Shown here one piece after another: positions 9,136-18,889 of a stretch of 64,000 nt of DNA (within the stretch, counting starts at the first letter, position 1; the number at the start of each line of letters is the position of its first letter). The notes below the pieces were generated by a model. The model ran no database searches. It saw nothing but the letters and a program-made list of their open reading frames with translations, and was not told where the DNA came from. Source of the stretch: Edaphobacter lichenicola (GTDB lineage Bacteria; Acidobacteriota; Terriglobia; Terriglobales; Acidobacteriaceae). The position numbers and the translations under genes are program-made. The stretch covers positions 51,378 through 115,377 of the forward strand of contig NZ_JACHDY010000008.1 of assembly GCF_014201315.1 (NCBI RefSeq), written 5' to 3'.

Positions 9136-10167
9136 CTAATGAACTCCTGGTTGGGCAGTGTGGTCCCACATCCGCTCCATCTCTTCCTTCTCATGCTGCT
9201 GAAACCTCTCCCGGTCGCCGGGCCTGGTGAACTTCGGCCCCGAGGGCCAGACCGAGAAGTCGCGCAGCGCCAGCCGCTGCGGCACGCCGTGCAATGACAG
9301 CAGAGCGTCCTCCAACTCCAGCAGCGATCCGCGCGAGAGCGCCAGTTCATGCTCCTGGCGCTGATACATCGTGCCCACCGGGTAATCGAGAAATGGTGTG
9401 CTCGTCTCCTCGATGTGGTTGCCCAGCACATGCGCCACCGGCTTGTCCTTCGTGAACGCGATCAGCCGCTCCGTGCTCGCTTGGAATGCTGCGAAATCCT
9501 GCACGTATAAACGGCCGGGATACAGGCTGTCGCTGGAGAGCAGGATCGCCGTATTCCGGTCATAGAAGGCCACGCTGGCCGCGCTGTGTCCTGGAATCGG
9601 AATCACGTCGATCACACGCCCGCCCAGATCGACATGCCCGATGTCGGTTGGCCAGTGCTCGATCCCATAGAACTTCTTGGTCGCCTCGACCTCCGCCGGC
9701 AGAAGGGTAACCGGGATCGCGGCATCGTTCATTGCCTGCAGCGCCTTGTCGCCCCAGACATGGTCTCGGTGCTCATGCGTATGCACCACCAGCAGCGGAA
9801 TACTGGTGCGCCCATTGCGTGCTAGCCAGTTCTTGACCGTGACTTGAATCGCGGGAACAATATTGCCGTTACGCGATCCGGTATCCGCCAGCAACGCCTT
9901 GTCCTTGCCAAAGAACAGGAACACGAACGGCTTCTCGTAGTCCGTGCAGGGGGACTGCCGCAGGATAAAGAAGTTCGGGTTGTACTCATGCACCTGCCAC
10001 TCTGGAATCTCCATGCACTTCGAGCCCTGAGACAGCCAGTGAGCCGGCGACGTGCCGCGCTCGATCGTCCCTCCATCCGGCTCCGGAAGCTGCGCCGACA
10101 TCACGGCGAACGAAGACAGGCAAAGAATCGCCACCATGCTGGCTCTTACGATGAAAACTCTCGACAT
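9136..10167 (-). CDS. Secreted metallo-beta-lactamase-fold hydrolase
   Basis: A periplasmic MBL-fold hydrolase of 343 residues with an N-terminal signal peptide ending near AVMSAQLP. The binuclear metal site is visible as THEHRDH near residue 131, followed by IPGHSAASVAFYD, the bridging-ligand region LLSSDSLYPG and a late His in VLGNH. The leader is longer than usual for beta-lactamases, and the context gives no reason to assume antibiotic hydrolysis. AGGAG and GAGGG precede the ATG. It lies back to back with a broken rrf2 gene, the same arrangement as the SnoaL/rrf2 pair 3 kb away, so it may once have been under Rrf2 control. Confidence 0.82.
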   Translation of the reverse strand: MSRVFIVRASMVAILCLSSFAVMSAQLPEPDGGTIERGTSPAHWLSQGSKCMEIPEWQVHEYNPNFFILRQSPCTDYEKPFVFLFFGKDKALLADTGSRNGNIVPAIQVTVKNWLARNGRTSIPLLVVHTHEHRDHVWGDKALQAMNDAAIPVTLLPAEVEATKKFYGIEHWPTDIGHVDLGGRVIDVIPIPGHSAASVAFYDRNTAILLSSDSLYPGRLYVQDFAAFQASTERLIAFTKDKPVAHVLGNHIEETSTPFLDYPVGTMYQRQEHELALSRGSLLELEDALLSLHGVPQRLALRDFSVWPSGPKFTRPGDRERFQQHEKEEMERMWDHTAQPGVH

Positions 10168-10198
10168 GTATCCCTCACTCCTAGGTTAACAGCGTTGG

Positions 10199-10597
10199 CT
10201 AGAAACTGTACTTCACGCGTCGCTCGCGCTCCACGACGGCCAGCCTCGTGCAAGAGCCGCCAATCCTAGCTTTCTACGAAAGCTGCTGGTGCCTCTGGTT
10301 CGTGATGGGCTGGCGCACTCGCTGGAGGGCAAGAACGGCGGAACACGCCTTGGCCGTCCTTCGGCAGAAATTACGCTACGCGACATTTATTGCTCGGTCA
10401 TGGGAACAAAGAAGCTATGGATTCCACGGCCGGATGTACCTCAACGTCGTCTCGTCAGTTCAAATGTCGAACGTTTTTTTGAGGCGCTGGCCAATGATGC
10501 GGAAGAGGCTGTCCTCGGTCTGCTCGCTACTCGCACGCTTCATCAAAGCCTGGAAGAACTGGATAATCTTTCTGATTCTGATCGCTCTTCCGTGTAG
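10199..10597 (+). pseudogene. Broken Rrf2 family regulator
   Basis: In one frame the sequence gives NPSFLRKLLVPLVRDGL, GGTRLGRPSAEITLRDIY and RRLVSSNVERFFEAL. It is closely collinear with the intact Rrf2 protein at 7558-8037, including the shared WIPRP/WAPRT and LVSSNV segments. The first half of the HTH is shortened (about 12 residues missing between LALHDGQP and ANPSF). No start codon lies in frame between the upstream stop at 10187 and the conserved part. It is therefore a 5'-damaged paralogue, divergent from the MBL hydrolase. An in-frame internal start at about 10289 would yield a protein without a DNA-binding helix. Confidence 0.7.
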
Positions 10598-10685
10598 CTC
10601 ATTCCCAGCATCCGCATCGACATCGGACCAGTAGCGATTCGTCATCTTCTCCTGAGCGATGCGGCAGGCCGGACAGCTTGTCGAC

Positions 10686-10703
10686 GAGTTTCGTAACAGT
10701 CCC
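10686..10703 (-). repeat. 18-bp recombination-junction repeat, copy 2
   Basis: On the minus strand it reads GGGACTGTTACGAAACTC, one mismatch from copy 4. It lies between the broken rrf2 and the IS110 transposase and is inverted relative to copy 1. Confidence 0.7.
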
Positions 10704-10709
10704 CCACCG

Positions 10710-10930
10710 GTGTTTCCGACCCGCGATAGATGAAACGTGCAAGCGTGTTGGTGTAGAGTATTTTCGCGTCGTGGGCATTGAGGTCGGTATGAGTTTGGTG
10801 CGCATCAGCCCGTGTAACAGTCGGACCCGGAACCCCTTGAGCACCCCGGATTGTCGCCACGGGCAGTTTACCGCCCCGGAGCGCGCTTTCTAGATTTCTC
10901 CGATCGGGGCTCCACGCCAGCGGCGCAGAG
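10710..10930 (+). ncRNA. Candidate bridge RNA region of the IS110 element
   Basis: About 300 non-coding bases precede the transposase. In the IS110 group (IS621 and relatives) this left-end segment encodes the bridge RNA that pairs with target and donor DNA. The segment has several potential stems, for example GGGC(AGTTTACC)GCCC at about 10861-10876. The boundaries and the loop-target matches were not established. Confidence 0.35.
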
Positions 10931-10938
10931 GAGAAGCG

Positions 10939-12171
10939 ATGGAACTTCTGCATCCGCATTGCGCTGGTCTGGATATTCACAAGGAGACGGTGGTGGCCTG
11001 CGTTCGTCATTTTAGGAACGGCAAGGTGACGACAGGAATTAAGACGTTCAAGACAACCACCGAGGAACTGATAGCCCTCTCCGATTGGCTTGTAACGGAA
11101 GGTTGTACGCATATCGTCATGGAGGCCACCGGCGTCTACTGGAAGCCGGTCTGGCATATTCTCTCCGACGGCGAGTTCGAATTGGTGCTGGCCAATGCCG
11201 GCCACGTCAAAAATGTGCCGGGGCGCAAGACCGACGTTAACGACGCCGTCTGGCTGGCCGAGCTCATGGCCCATGGACTGGTCAAGGCGAGCTTTGTGCC
11301 CGACCAACCAACCCAGCAAATGCGCGATCTGCTGCGTACCCGCAAGCAGTTCGGGCGCGAGCGCAGCAGTCATATTCAGCGCATCCAGAAGACGCTGGAG
11401 GACGCCAACATCAAGCTGGATTTGGTGGTCACCGATGTTCTGGGTCTCTCTGGCCGCCGCATCCTCCAGGCCCTGATCGCTGGCCACACCGCCCCCAAGG
11501 CACTAGCCGCACTGGCAGACCGGCGGATTCACGCCACCACAGCGCAACTGGAAGCGGCGTTGCGCGGCAGGGTGACGGATCATCATCGCTTTATGCTGAA
11601 GCTGCATCTGGATCAGATCGATGCCCAGGACGCGGCCATCGCTCGCATTGATAAGGAGGTCGACGGCAACGTCGAACCTTTTCGGGTCGCCCTCGAAATG
11701 CTGAACGGCATTCCTGGCGTCAGCTCACTCTCCGCCGAGGTGATCATCGCCGAGATTGGGGTCGATATGAGCCGCTTTGAAACCGCCGGTCACCTGATTT
11801 CCTGGGCTGGACTCTGTCCCCGCAACGATGAAAGCGCGGGCAAGCGGCGCTCCAGTCGCATGAAGAAAGGTGCGCCGTGGCTCAAGACCACTCTAGTGCA
11901 ATGCGCCTGGGCGGCCGCGCGCACCAAGGACAGCTACTTCCATGCTCAATACCACCGCCTGCGCAGCCGCCGCGGCCCCAAAAAAGCTATCGGAGCCGTA
12001 GCCTCCTCCTTGCTCACCACCGCCTACCATATGCTCAAGTCTGGAACCCTCTACCAGGATCTCGGCGCTAACCACTTCAACCATCGCGCCAAAGACAAGC
12101 AAGCCCTTCACCTCATCCACCGCTTGAAGAACTTGGGATTCAACGTCCAAATCACGCCCTCGCCAGCCTAA
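10939..12171 (+). CDS. IS110 family transposase (DEDD recombinase)
   Basis: A 410-residue transposase. The N-terminal RuvC-like DEDD domain opens with GLDIHKETVVACV (first Asp), then MEATGVYWKPVW (Glu) and GRKTDVNDAVWLAELM (the DxxD pair). The C-terminal IS116/IS110/IS902 domain has GIPGVSSLSAEVIIAEIG and the Ser-containing SWAGLCPRNDESAGKR. The length is normal and no frameshift is seen, so the protein may be active. The ribosome site GAGGAG is about seven bases before the ATG. Confidence 0.93.
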   Translation: MELLHPHCAGLDIHKETVVACVRHFRNGKVTTGIKTFKTTTEELIALSDWLVTEGCTHIVMEATGVYWKPVWHILSDGEFELVLANAGHVKNVPGRKTDVNDAVWLAELMAHGLVKASFVPDQPTQQMRDLLRTRKQFGRERSSHIQRIQKTLEDANIKLDLVVTDVLGLSGRRILQALIAGHTAPKALAALADRRIHATTAQLEAALRGRVTDHHRFMLKLHLDQIDAQDAAIARIDKEVDGNVEPFRVALEMLNGIPGVSSLSAEVIIAEIGVDMSRFETAGHLISWAGLCPRNDESAGKRRSSRMKKGAPWLKTTLVQCAWAAARTKDSYFHAQYHRLRSRRGPKKAIGAVASSLLTTAYHMLKSGTLYQDLGANHFNHRAKDKQALHLIHRLKNLGFNVQITPSPA

Positions 12172-12610
12172 TCGAAATTCTGTTTCTTTCTAGCCTCGTT
12201 ACTCGGCCTGCACTGGACAGCGGATGGGCGTGCAGACGATACCCCCCAGATTCTCAGATTGTCTTTGAAGCCTGGCGACGCTCCGGCGCAAGCCGATACA
12301 CACTTCGCATTCGCTATCGTGGGCAAACACTGGACCAACTCCGCGCGGCTTCACCACTCACATTAACCCATCCGCCAGCTGAAGTGTTGGTCACACCCAC
12401 TGGTTGCTCGTCCGCAGATGGGTGTCCGTGGAGCGTATTCCATAAGGCTGTGGTGAAGTCTCTGAGCTTTACCTTCGTAAAGCCCGATCTGACACCATCC
12501 CAAATCGCGCCTAAGACCCACGTGTTCGAGACCGCCGTTGTGCCACGGATATTGCTCGTAGCAAGAGATGAAGCCCGAGCGAAGGACCGACGATCGCTGG
12601 AATCGCACCA
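12172..12610. other. IS110 right flank with an unassigned coding trace
   Basis: A plus-strand frame from about 12259 on reads WRRSGASRYTLRIRYRGQ, then LTHPPAEVLVTPTG, and runs to 12694 over the end of the next gene. It faintly resembles the C-terminal strand pattern of GH65-type phosphorylases, but there is no start and no catalytic part, so I call no gene. It could be the tail of something interrupted by the IS. Confidence 0.3.
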
Positions 12611-13921
12611 TCAGTCCATCGTTCTCCAAGCAAGAATAGTCCTCTTTACCGAGGAATCGTTCAGATTAATGCTTTCCAAGACCAACTGGAAATGAGGAAT
12701 TGTTCCGTCAGCACGCTTGATCCGATGCAAGAAGGGGAGCAGTGAAGAGTCGTCGGAGACGAAATCCCAAGCACACTCGGTGCCTGCCATTGAGGTTCCT
12801 TCTAGGATAAGCACGTTTCCTGTTCCGCTAAGGTTGGACATGAACGCGACTACGCCGTAGACCCGCTTTTGAGGATCGTCATAGTCTGAACTCCATTTGG
12901 ATGGTTCTGTCCCGACCGCAGCCCGATTCAGAACTGTGTACTTGCGGATATGTGCATCCGAGAAGACAAAATTCATTTTGGGCTCAAAAAGCTCTACCCA
13001 AGGGTTTGCCGCCGCTGCCCCGATGAGTACAACATTTCCCGACTTCAAATCGTTCGGACGGACGTCGCGGGCGTAGCGGAGGTCGAACTTGCTCCTTTCA
13101 GAGTCTGCGACATGCTGCAAGGACTTGACCACGTCTAAGTCGACGATCGATGTGTATCGGCGGTTCGCAAGGTCGGCAACATCTACCTGTTCCTTGGCGT
13201 TGCCTTCCGCGGTCTTCGAACGGTAATTGCCAAGTAGATATTCCGCCAAGTCGATGTTTTGCTTGGTGATTCCTCGCCACATCACCAGTCCTGTGTCGCT
13301 TGGAACGACCATTGTTTGTTGATCTGGGCGAAAGAGGAGACTCCATAAGGGATGAGATGTTGTGGAGGTGATGGTCGTAGGTATGGTTCTAAGAATCCCA
13401 AGGGCTAGAAGCGCGACGAGCACGATAGTTACGGTTATCCATACCCAAGGTGTACTTCTTGTCTTCGGCGAAATCGCGGGGAACTCGGTGGGGACGGGCG
13501 CCGGAGAACTCTCAGGGGAGGGGTTCGACACAGCGGGAGCTAAATTCGGGTTCGCATGAGGCTCGAAAATAGGGACGTAACTTCCTCGCGGAAGGGTGAT
13601 GCGTAGTGGTTCTTCCGAACCTTCTCCGTTGAAGTAGATGTCGAGCCGCTGTCTCAAGCGACTTGCCTGCGGCCTCACAATACCGTCGATAGTCGAGTCG
13701 TAATCGCGCGGTCGCCCGAAGACCGCGGTTCCGATCTTCTGTTCATTGATCTCGCTGGACCGGCCAGCAAGAGTGAGTTCACAGATACAGGTCAGAAAAC
13801 TCGAAAGCCGTTCGCTCTTTGCAAACGCGGCAGAGTCGACGACTCTTTGCACTAACGCTCGCCGTGGATCACTCGCAGCGCTCCTGGATGAATTGATCTC
13901 CTTCGTGCTAGCGGCGCACAT
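12611..13921 (-). CDS. Membrane-anchored regulator with Acidobacteria-type N-terminal domain
   Basis: A 436-residue protein. Residues about 20-120 form a conserved cytoplasmic domain (EINEQKIGTAVFGRP, then IVRPQASRLRQRL and PLRITLPRGSYVPIF) that I know as a recurring N-terminal module of acidobacterial membrane proteins, thought to be winged-helix-like. A Pro/Ser-rich linker is followed by one membrane helix at about 160-180 and a C-terminal domain of some 250 residues outside the membrane. The arrangement suggests a one-component transmembrane sensor. It is divergent from the TonB receptor at 14184, its likely target. GAAGAGGG precedes the ATG. The regulatory role is inferred from architecture and context. 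Confidence 0.72.
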   Translation of the reverse strand: MCAASTKEINSSRSAASDPRRALVQRVVDSAAFAKSERLSSFLTCICELTLAGRSSEINEQKIGTAVFGRPRDYDSTIDGIVRPQASRLRQRLDIYFNGEGSEEPLRITLPRGSYVPIFEPHANPNLAPAVSNPSPESSPAPVPTEFPAISPKTRSTPWVWITVTIVLVALLALGILRTIPTTITSTTSHPLWSLLFRPDQQTMVVPSDTGLVMWRGITKQNIDLAEYLLGNYRSKTAEGNAKEQVDVADLANRRYTSIVDLDVVKSLQHVADSERSKFDLRYARDVRPNDLKSGNVVLIGAAAANPWVELFEPKMNFVFSDAHIRKYTVLNRAAVGTEPSKWSSDYDDPQKRVYGVVAFMSNLSGTGNVLILEGTSMAGTECAWDFVSDDSSLLPFLHRIKRADGTIPHFQLVLESINLNDSSVKRTILAWRTMD

Positions 13922-14183
13922 CTTAAGCCCTCTTCAAACCTACCAAGTAGACCACACCTGTATGAACACTGCCCAATCGAATTCATTTGGTGTTTATGTA
14001 TCTATATTGTCCTGCCGACGCTGATACATCATTCTAAAAAATAGACTTACGCGATGCAACGGTGTCGTAGCGGCGAAATGTCTTGGCCTCCCTTCGCAAG
14101 GCTGCTAGGGTCGTCCTGCGTTTGACAAGGCCGCAACCCTTGTATACGAAAATCGAACTGCCGTTCTTATTGGAGTAGCCGCC
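13922..14183. promoter_or_regulatory. Divergent control region between the regulator and the TonB receptor
   Basis: A 262-bp AT-richer gap that must hold the promoters of both genes. No clean -35/-10 pair could be singled out. Confidence 0.35.
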
Positions 14184-17100
14184 GTGAATCTAAGTGTTTT
14201 GCACCACCTGTTCGTGTCCAGATACTGCAACGACGTTGACAAAACATCCGCTAAAGCCAGCCTTTCACTCTGCAAATATGTCGTCATCCTCCTTCTAATC
14301 CTTTCCTCAGCCACACACTGCCATGCCCAGTTCGACTCAGCCGAGGTTCTCGGCGCGGTCAAAGACCCAACCGGCGCGGTCGTTCCCGGAGCGACCGTTG
14401 TTCTCACGAATCCGGCCAAGGGCATCAAGGTCACTCGTCAGGCCGATGCAGACGGCAGTTACGACTTTACGAACGTTCAACCGGGTGAGTACACGGTGAC
14501 CGTCCAAGCCACCGGATTCAGTTCTTCGATCACTGATCGGTTTACAGTCAATGTGGGCGCACGACAGCGGGTCGATATTGGACTGAAGCTTGGAGCCAGC
14601 ACAGAGAGCGTGACCGTATCGGGGGCGGCAAGCCAGTTGGAGACCGACACAAGCGACCGTGGTCAGACCATCCAATCAGCCGAAGCGGTCACCTTGCCCC
14701 TGAATGGGCGTGCCTATGCGGATCTCTCCAAGCTCGTCCCAGGTGTTCGCCAGTCTTTGCTCGGGGTTACGTCGAATCCTCCGCGAGATGCGTCCTATAA
14801 CATCAACGGACTCAACTCACAGCTCAACAACTTCGAACTCGACGGTATCGACAATAACGCCTATCAAGAGGCAAACCAGGGCTTCTCGAACCAGGCGTTC
14901 AGTCCATCGCCCGACGCCGTTCAGGAATTCAAAGTCCAAACGGACAATTACTCCGCCGAATACGGTCGCGCAGGTGGTGCCATCATCAACGCGACGACGC
15001 GCAGCGGTGCCAATGCTTTTCACGGGGGCGCTTACGATTATCTTCGTAACACCGTCCTCAACTCGTTCGGTCCATTCCTGGGTACCGGTTGTAAAGCCGA
15101 CGCTGGTGCAAAACCAATTTGGCGGCACACTTGGCGGGCGGGTTATCAAAGACAAGCTCTTCTTCTTCGTCGATTATGAAGGTCTGCGCTCAGTCGCTCA
15201 TCTCCTGACGACTGCGAATCTTCCGACACAAGCTGAACTTGGGGGCCTTTTCACTACCGATGGCACACCTACGGGCACACCTATTCCAGTGAAGAACCCG
15301 TACACCGGGGTAGTCTATGCCAACGGTCAGGTTCCTCTGAACGACCCGAACATCGATCCTGTAGCGTTGGCAGCCTTCAAACTCTTGCCGACCCCGAATA
15401 TCCCCGGCGCGGCACTCACTGCAAACAACTTCCAATATTTACCAGCTACGACTGACTTTGAGAACAAGGGAGACGGGCGTGCCGATTTCGTTATGAATCC
15501 GCGTCAAAGTGGCTTCTTCCGCTATAGCCAGCGGGGGGCCTCGACCTTTCAGCCACCTAACATTCCAGGCTTAGCCGGCGGAAATAGCGCTGGAACGATC
15601 TATGCATACACCCGTCAGCTCGCCGCAGGTTACAACTGGGTTCTATCGCCTACATCTATCTTGGAGTTCCGCTTCGGCGAGACGTGGACACAAAGCGGCA
15701 AGATACCCGCACTTATCGGTCAACCGAACCTCTTGGCAGGAATACCCAATGTTCCTCAAGATCCATCCCTCGGTGGAGGCCTCAATACGCAGACCGTCAC
15801 TGGCTTTACGCAGTTCGGCACGTCAGCCTCTGCTCTTCAGTTCACGAACCCAACGCAAGCCAACCCAAAGGTGAACTACACCTGGATCAAGGGCAAGCAT
15901 AGCCTGAAGGTCGGATATGAATTCGGCTGGCTAGCGCAAGCGATTTCGGATTTTCATCCGAAGTTCGGGTCCGATACGTACTCTGGCCAGTACAGTTCGG
16001 CCGGCGCGGCAACGACGGTGCAAGCAGCGAATCTGACGGACTTCCTTTTCGGCGCGCGGAGCAATTACGCGCTTAACGCATTCAACGAAGTGAACTATCT
16101 GCGTTTCTGGCATTTCGGCTACATCCAGGATGACTGGAAGGCCCTCCCCAACCTCACCATTAACGCTGGCCTGCGCTATGAGTTTATGTCTCCCTACTAT
16201 GAGCAGGACAATAAACTCCTTAACTATGATCCGGTCAACAATCAACTGCTTCAGGCGGGCACAGGGAAAGATGTCAATAGCACAACACCCGGCCATATCT
16301 ATAAATTGCATTATGTCGGCGGATCTTCGCTCGCGGATCGTGCCCTCATAAATCCTGACTATAAGGACTTCGCTCCTCGTCTGGGCTTCTCCTATCAGGC
16401 GCGCCCAGGCACAGTCCTTCGCGGTGGCTACGGGATCAGTTATGCCTATCTGTTTCGCTTCGGCGGAGAAGGCCTCTTGGCGTACAACGGGCCCAACAAC
16501 TATTCCGCGACTCTGCCCGTCAATCAGACTCCAAGACAGGGGCTCTGCACTTCTCTAACCCAGGACCCGACGACCTGTTTTCGTCGAACGCAAGATGGCT
16601 ACCAGACCAACTTCGCCGGCCCGAGCAACTTCTCAACTGTACGAGCCCAGACCCGCTACACGCCAAAGAATTTCAGCACCCCGTACGTCCAGGCGTATCA
16701 CCTATCGGTCCAACAGCAACTGCCGCTGCAAATGACGCTTGAGATTGCTTACGTAGGCAGTCACGGCGTCCATATCCCAACTTTGGGCGACTACAACCAG
16801 GCCCGTACCTGCATTGCGACGGAGATCTCTTCGGGAGCCTGCACCTCCACGGGCACTGCGTCTCTGCTCAATCGCAGACCCATTGCAAATTTCACTGACA
16901 TCCTCACAGAACTTAACGCTAATTTCCTCACCTATAATTCGCTGCAAACTAAACTTATGCGCCGTTTCACGAACGGCTTCTTCCTTATCAACTCGTTCAC
17001 ATGGTCGGAGGCCTACGATCTTTCGGGCGCCGATCTTGAAACGGGCAACGGCGACAGCGCTGTTGTAAATATCAGGAACGTCGCTGGAGACCGAGGACCG

Positions 17101-17730
17101 TCAGGATACAATCAGCCGCTGAACAATACGACCTCTTTCATCTACGATCTGCCGTTCGGAAAGGGCCAGCGATTCGGATCAACATCGCCAAAACTTGTGC
17201 AACAGGTTCTTGGAGGGTGGGAACTGACAGGTACGAACATCGTGACGAGTGGCGTACCGATGAATTTGGCGTACACGCCGAACTCAAACCAAGTGGTGTC
17301 AACAACCAGCGCGGCCTACACCCTTCGTCCGAATCTAGTGAGCACAAACGCCGCAGTATACGGACACACACTCACCAAGACGAATAGCGCCGTCGGCGGT
17401 TTCCTGAATATCGCTGGGGTTTCTGCCGCAGCGGGTTCACAGCTCTTTGGAAACGCAGGACGAAACAATCTACGCGGACCGGCCTTTGGTCAGTTTGACT
17501 TGTCAGCGCATAAGCGTTTCACGCTCCTATCCGAAGGCCAGACTCTCGAATTCCGGATAGAAGCTTTCAACGTGCTAAACGCGACTAACTATATCTCTCC
17601 AACTACCAACATCGGAACGGTGAGCGCCACCGGCGTACTGAATCCAAGTGCGAGCTTCGGTACGTTCAGCGGCAGCTCCAGCGCGTTTCCTGCGCGTCAG
17701 GTGCAAGTAGCGATGCGGTTCGCGTTTTGA
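14184..17730 (+). pseudogene. Oar-like TonB-dependent receptor, frameshifted
   Basis: An outer-membrane receptor of the acidobacterial Oar-like type, about 1,180 residues if repaired. It starts at GTG 14184 (GGAG eight bases upstream) with a signal peptide ending HCHAQ. A carboxypeptidase-regulatory-like domain follows (GAVVPGATVVLTN, NVQPGEYTVTVQATGF), then the plug (LPLNGRAYADLSKLVPG) and a beta-barrel ending in aromatic VAMRFAF. The reading frame changes by one base near 15084-15090: the first frame reads LNSFGPFLGTG and the next continues VKPTLVQNQFGG, exactly as intact relatives run on. One extra G in CCGGTT explains it. This is either a true inactivating mutation or a sequence error. 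It is first in a run with the 2H-like protein and the GDPD/lyase. Confidence 0.85.
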
Positions 17731-17740
17731 AACGAATACA

Positions 17741-17777
17741 ACGAGAGGCAGCGGCAATTCACGTTGCCGCCTCTCGT
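17741..17777 (+). terminator. Stem-loop after the TonB receptor
   Basis: ACGAGAGG pairs with CCTCTCGT and CGGCAA with TTGCCG, with a three-base bulge and a 6-nt loop. There is no T-run after it, so it could be a weak terminator or an mRNA-stabilising hairpin rather than a full stop. Confidence 0.45.
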
Positions 17778-17878
17778 CGGGCTTAATGATGCTCCGCCAA
17801 CGATAGTGAATCAGAGCGACACGCATCCTATTTCAGACGTGAACACTCGCCTTAATTTCTTTGAGAAAAAGGACAAGA

Positions 17879-18712
17879 ATGTTGCCTTACATAGAATCAA
17901 TTCGTAGCCGTCGAGATTTTGTTTTGAGCGCCGCTGCATTTTCGTTATCGGCAATACTTCCGCATTGGCTATTAGCTCAGCAGAATGGATTACCCCCTTC
18001 CGAAGGAGATGACCTTAAGCTCACCGTTATTCCCAAAGACACGCACCTCAAGTTCAATCCCGATGGCACTCGGCGGCCGTTCGCTGGAAACACCGTAATC
18101 TGCCACCTTCCGCAACAAAGCCACGTGCAAGACACTGTGACGGCAGTGGGCGATGCATTGCGTTCAAGCTCCTTTGCGCCCAAACTGGCGATCTTGCCCA
18201 GCGACAGCTATCACGTCACCATACTTGGCGGTGCGAACGATTTGGACCGCAGCCAGTCTGAATGGCCCCAAGACGTCCCTATCAAAGCATCAATTACAGA
18301 ATGCAATCGCATCATCGGGCAGAGGTTCGCGCAATTCAAAATACAGGAGGAGATGCCAATACGTTTCCGTTTAGACAAAGAGAAAACAATTGCTCCTCAG
18401 TTGGCGAGCGGGCTCCAACTCGTGCCCGCCGACCAGAATGAGAAGGTGAAGCTTAGCAGGCTTCGTGATCGCCTGGCTGACGAAGTATTTCTGTATCGCG
18501 CGAAGAACCACGCGACATTCGGATTTCATATCAGCCTTGCATATCAGATCCGCGGCTTTACGCTCGAGGAAAGACGAGAATATCAAGACTTACTTCAGCA
18601 TCACATCCCGATCATTGTCGCCGCCGCGCCGGTGATCGAACTTGGCGTTCCTGAATTTTGTACGTTCGAAGACATGTACCGATTCGAGATACGTACACTC
18701 TTGCGCACCTAA
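17879..18712 (+). CDS. Secreted DUF1868 / 2H phosphoesterase-like protein
   Basis: A protein of about 277 residues. It carries a leader with SRRDFVLSAAAF, a possible twin-arginine or Sec signal ending near LAQQ. The mature part has RPFAGNTVICHLP and two H-x-T/S motifs, SYHVTILGG and FGFHISLAY, which are the paired catalytic histidines of the 2H phosphoesterase superfamily (DUF1868 branch). Such proteins hydrolyse cyclic or RNA-type phosphodiesters, but no substrate is known for this branch. I start it at ATG 17879, with AAGGA upstream. It lies between the TonB receptor and a GDPD-containing protein, so an extracellular phosphodiester could be the common substrate; this is inference. Confidence 0.75.
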   Translation: MLPYIESIRSRRDFVLSAAAFSLSAILPHWLLAQQNGLPPSEGDDLKLTVIPKDTHLKFNPDGTRRPFAGNTVICHLPQQSHVQDTVTAVGDALRSSSFAPKLAILPSDSYHVTILGGANDLDRSQSEWPQDVPIKASITECNRIIGQRFAQFKIQEEMPIRFRLDKEKTIAPQLASGLQLVPADQNEKVKLSRLRDRLADEVFLYRAKNHATFGFHISLAYQIRGFTLEERREYQDLLQHHIPIIVAAAPVIELGVPEFCTFEDMYRFEIRTLLRT

Positions 18713-18889
18713 GCCGTGAACGCCTTACCAGCTAGTTCTCTTGCCAATCGGCCTGCGAACTGGAATTTGCAGATGGCCGCAAATCCTTTGGTCCGGATCG
18801 CTTAACAACATTTCTGCCCACACGACTCGACAACATACTGATCGCCTTGGCGATCAAACGCCTAGTTCCTGCCTGATAGGAGACACACG
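18713..18889. other. Short intergenic gap
   Basis: The gap is 177 bp. GGAG lies eight bases before the next ATG. No other signal was recognised. Confidence 0.35.

Larger units (their letters stand above)
10604..12235 (+). mobile_element. IS110 family insertion sequence (ends approximate)
   Basis: The element consists of the transposase at 10939-12171 and a long non-coding 5' flank. IS110 elements lack long terminal inverted repeats, so the ends cannot be fixed from this sequence. The left end is placed after the broken rrf2 gene and the right end shortly after the transposase stop; both are estimates. Confidence 0.5.

Noticed and set aside
12259..12694. GH65-like C-terminal fragment on the plus strand
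   Set aside because: The similarity is a faint strand pattern only; it has no start and no catalytic residues, and it runs antisense into the conserved end of the membrane regulator.
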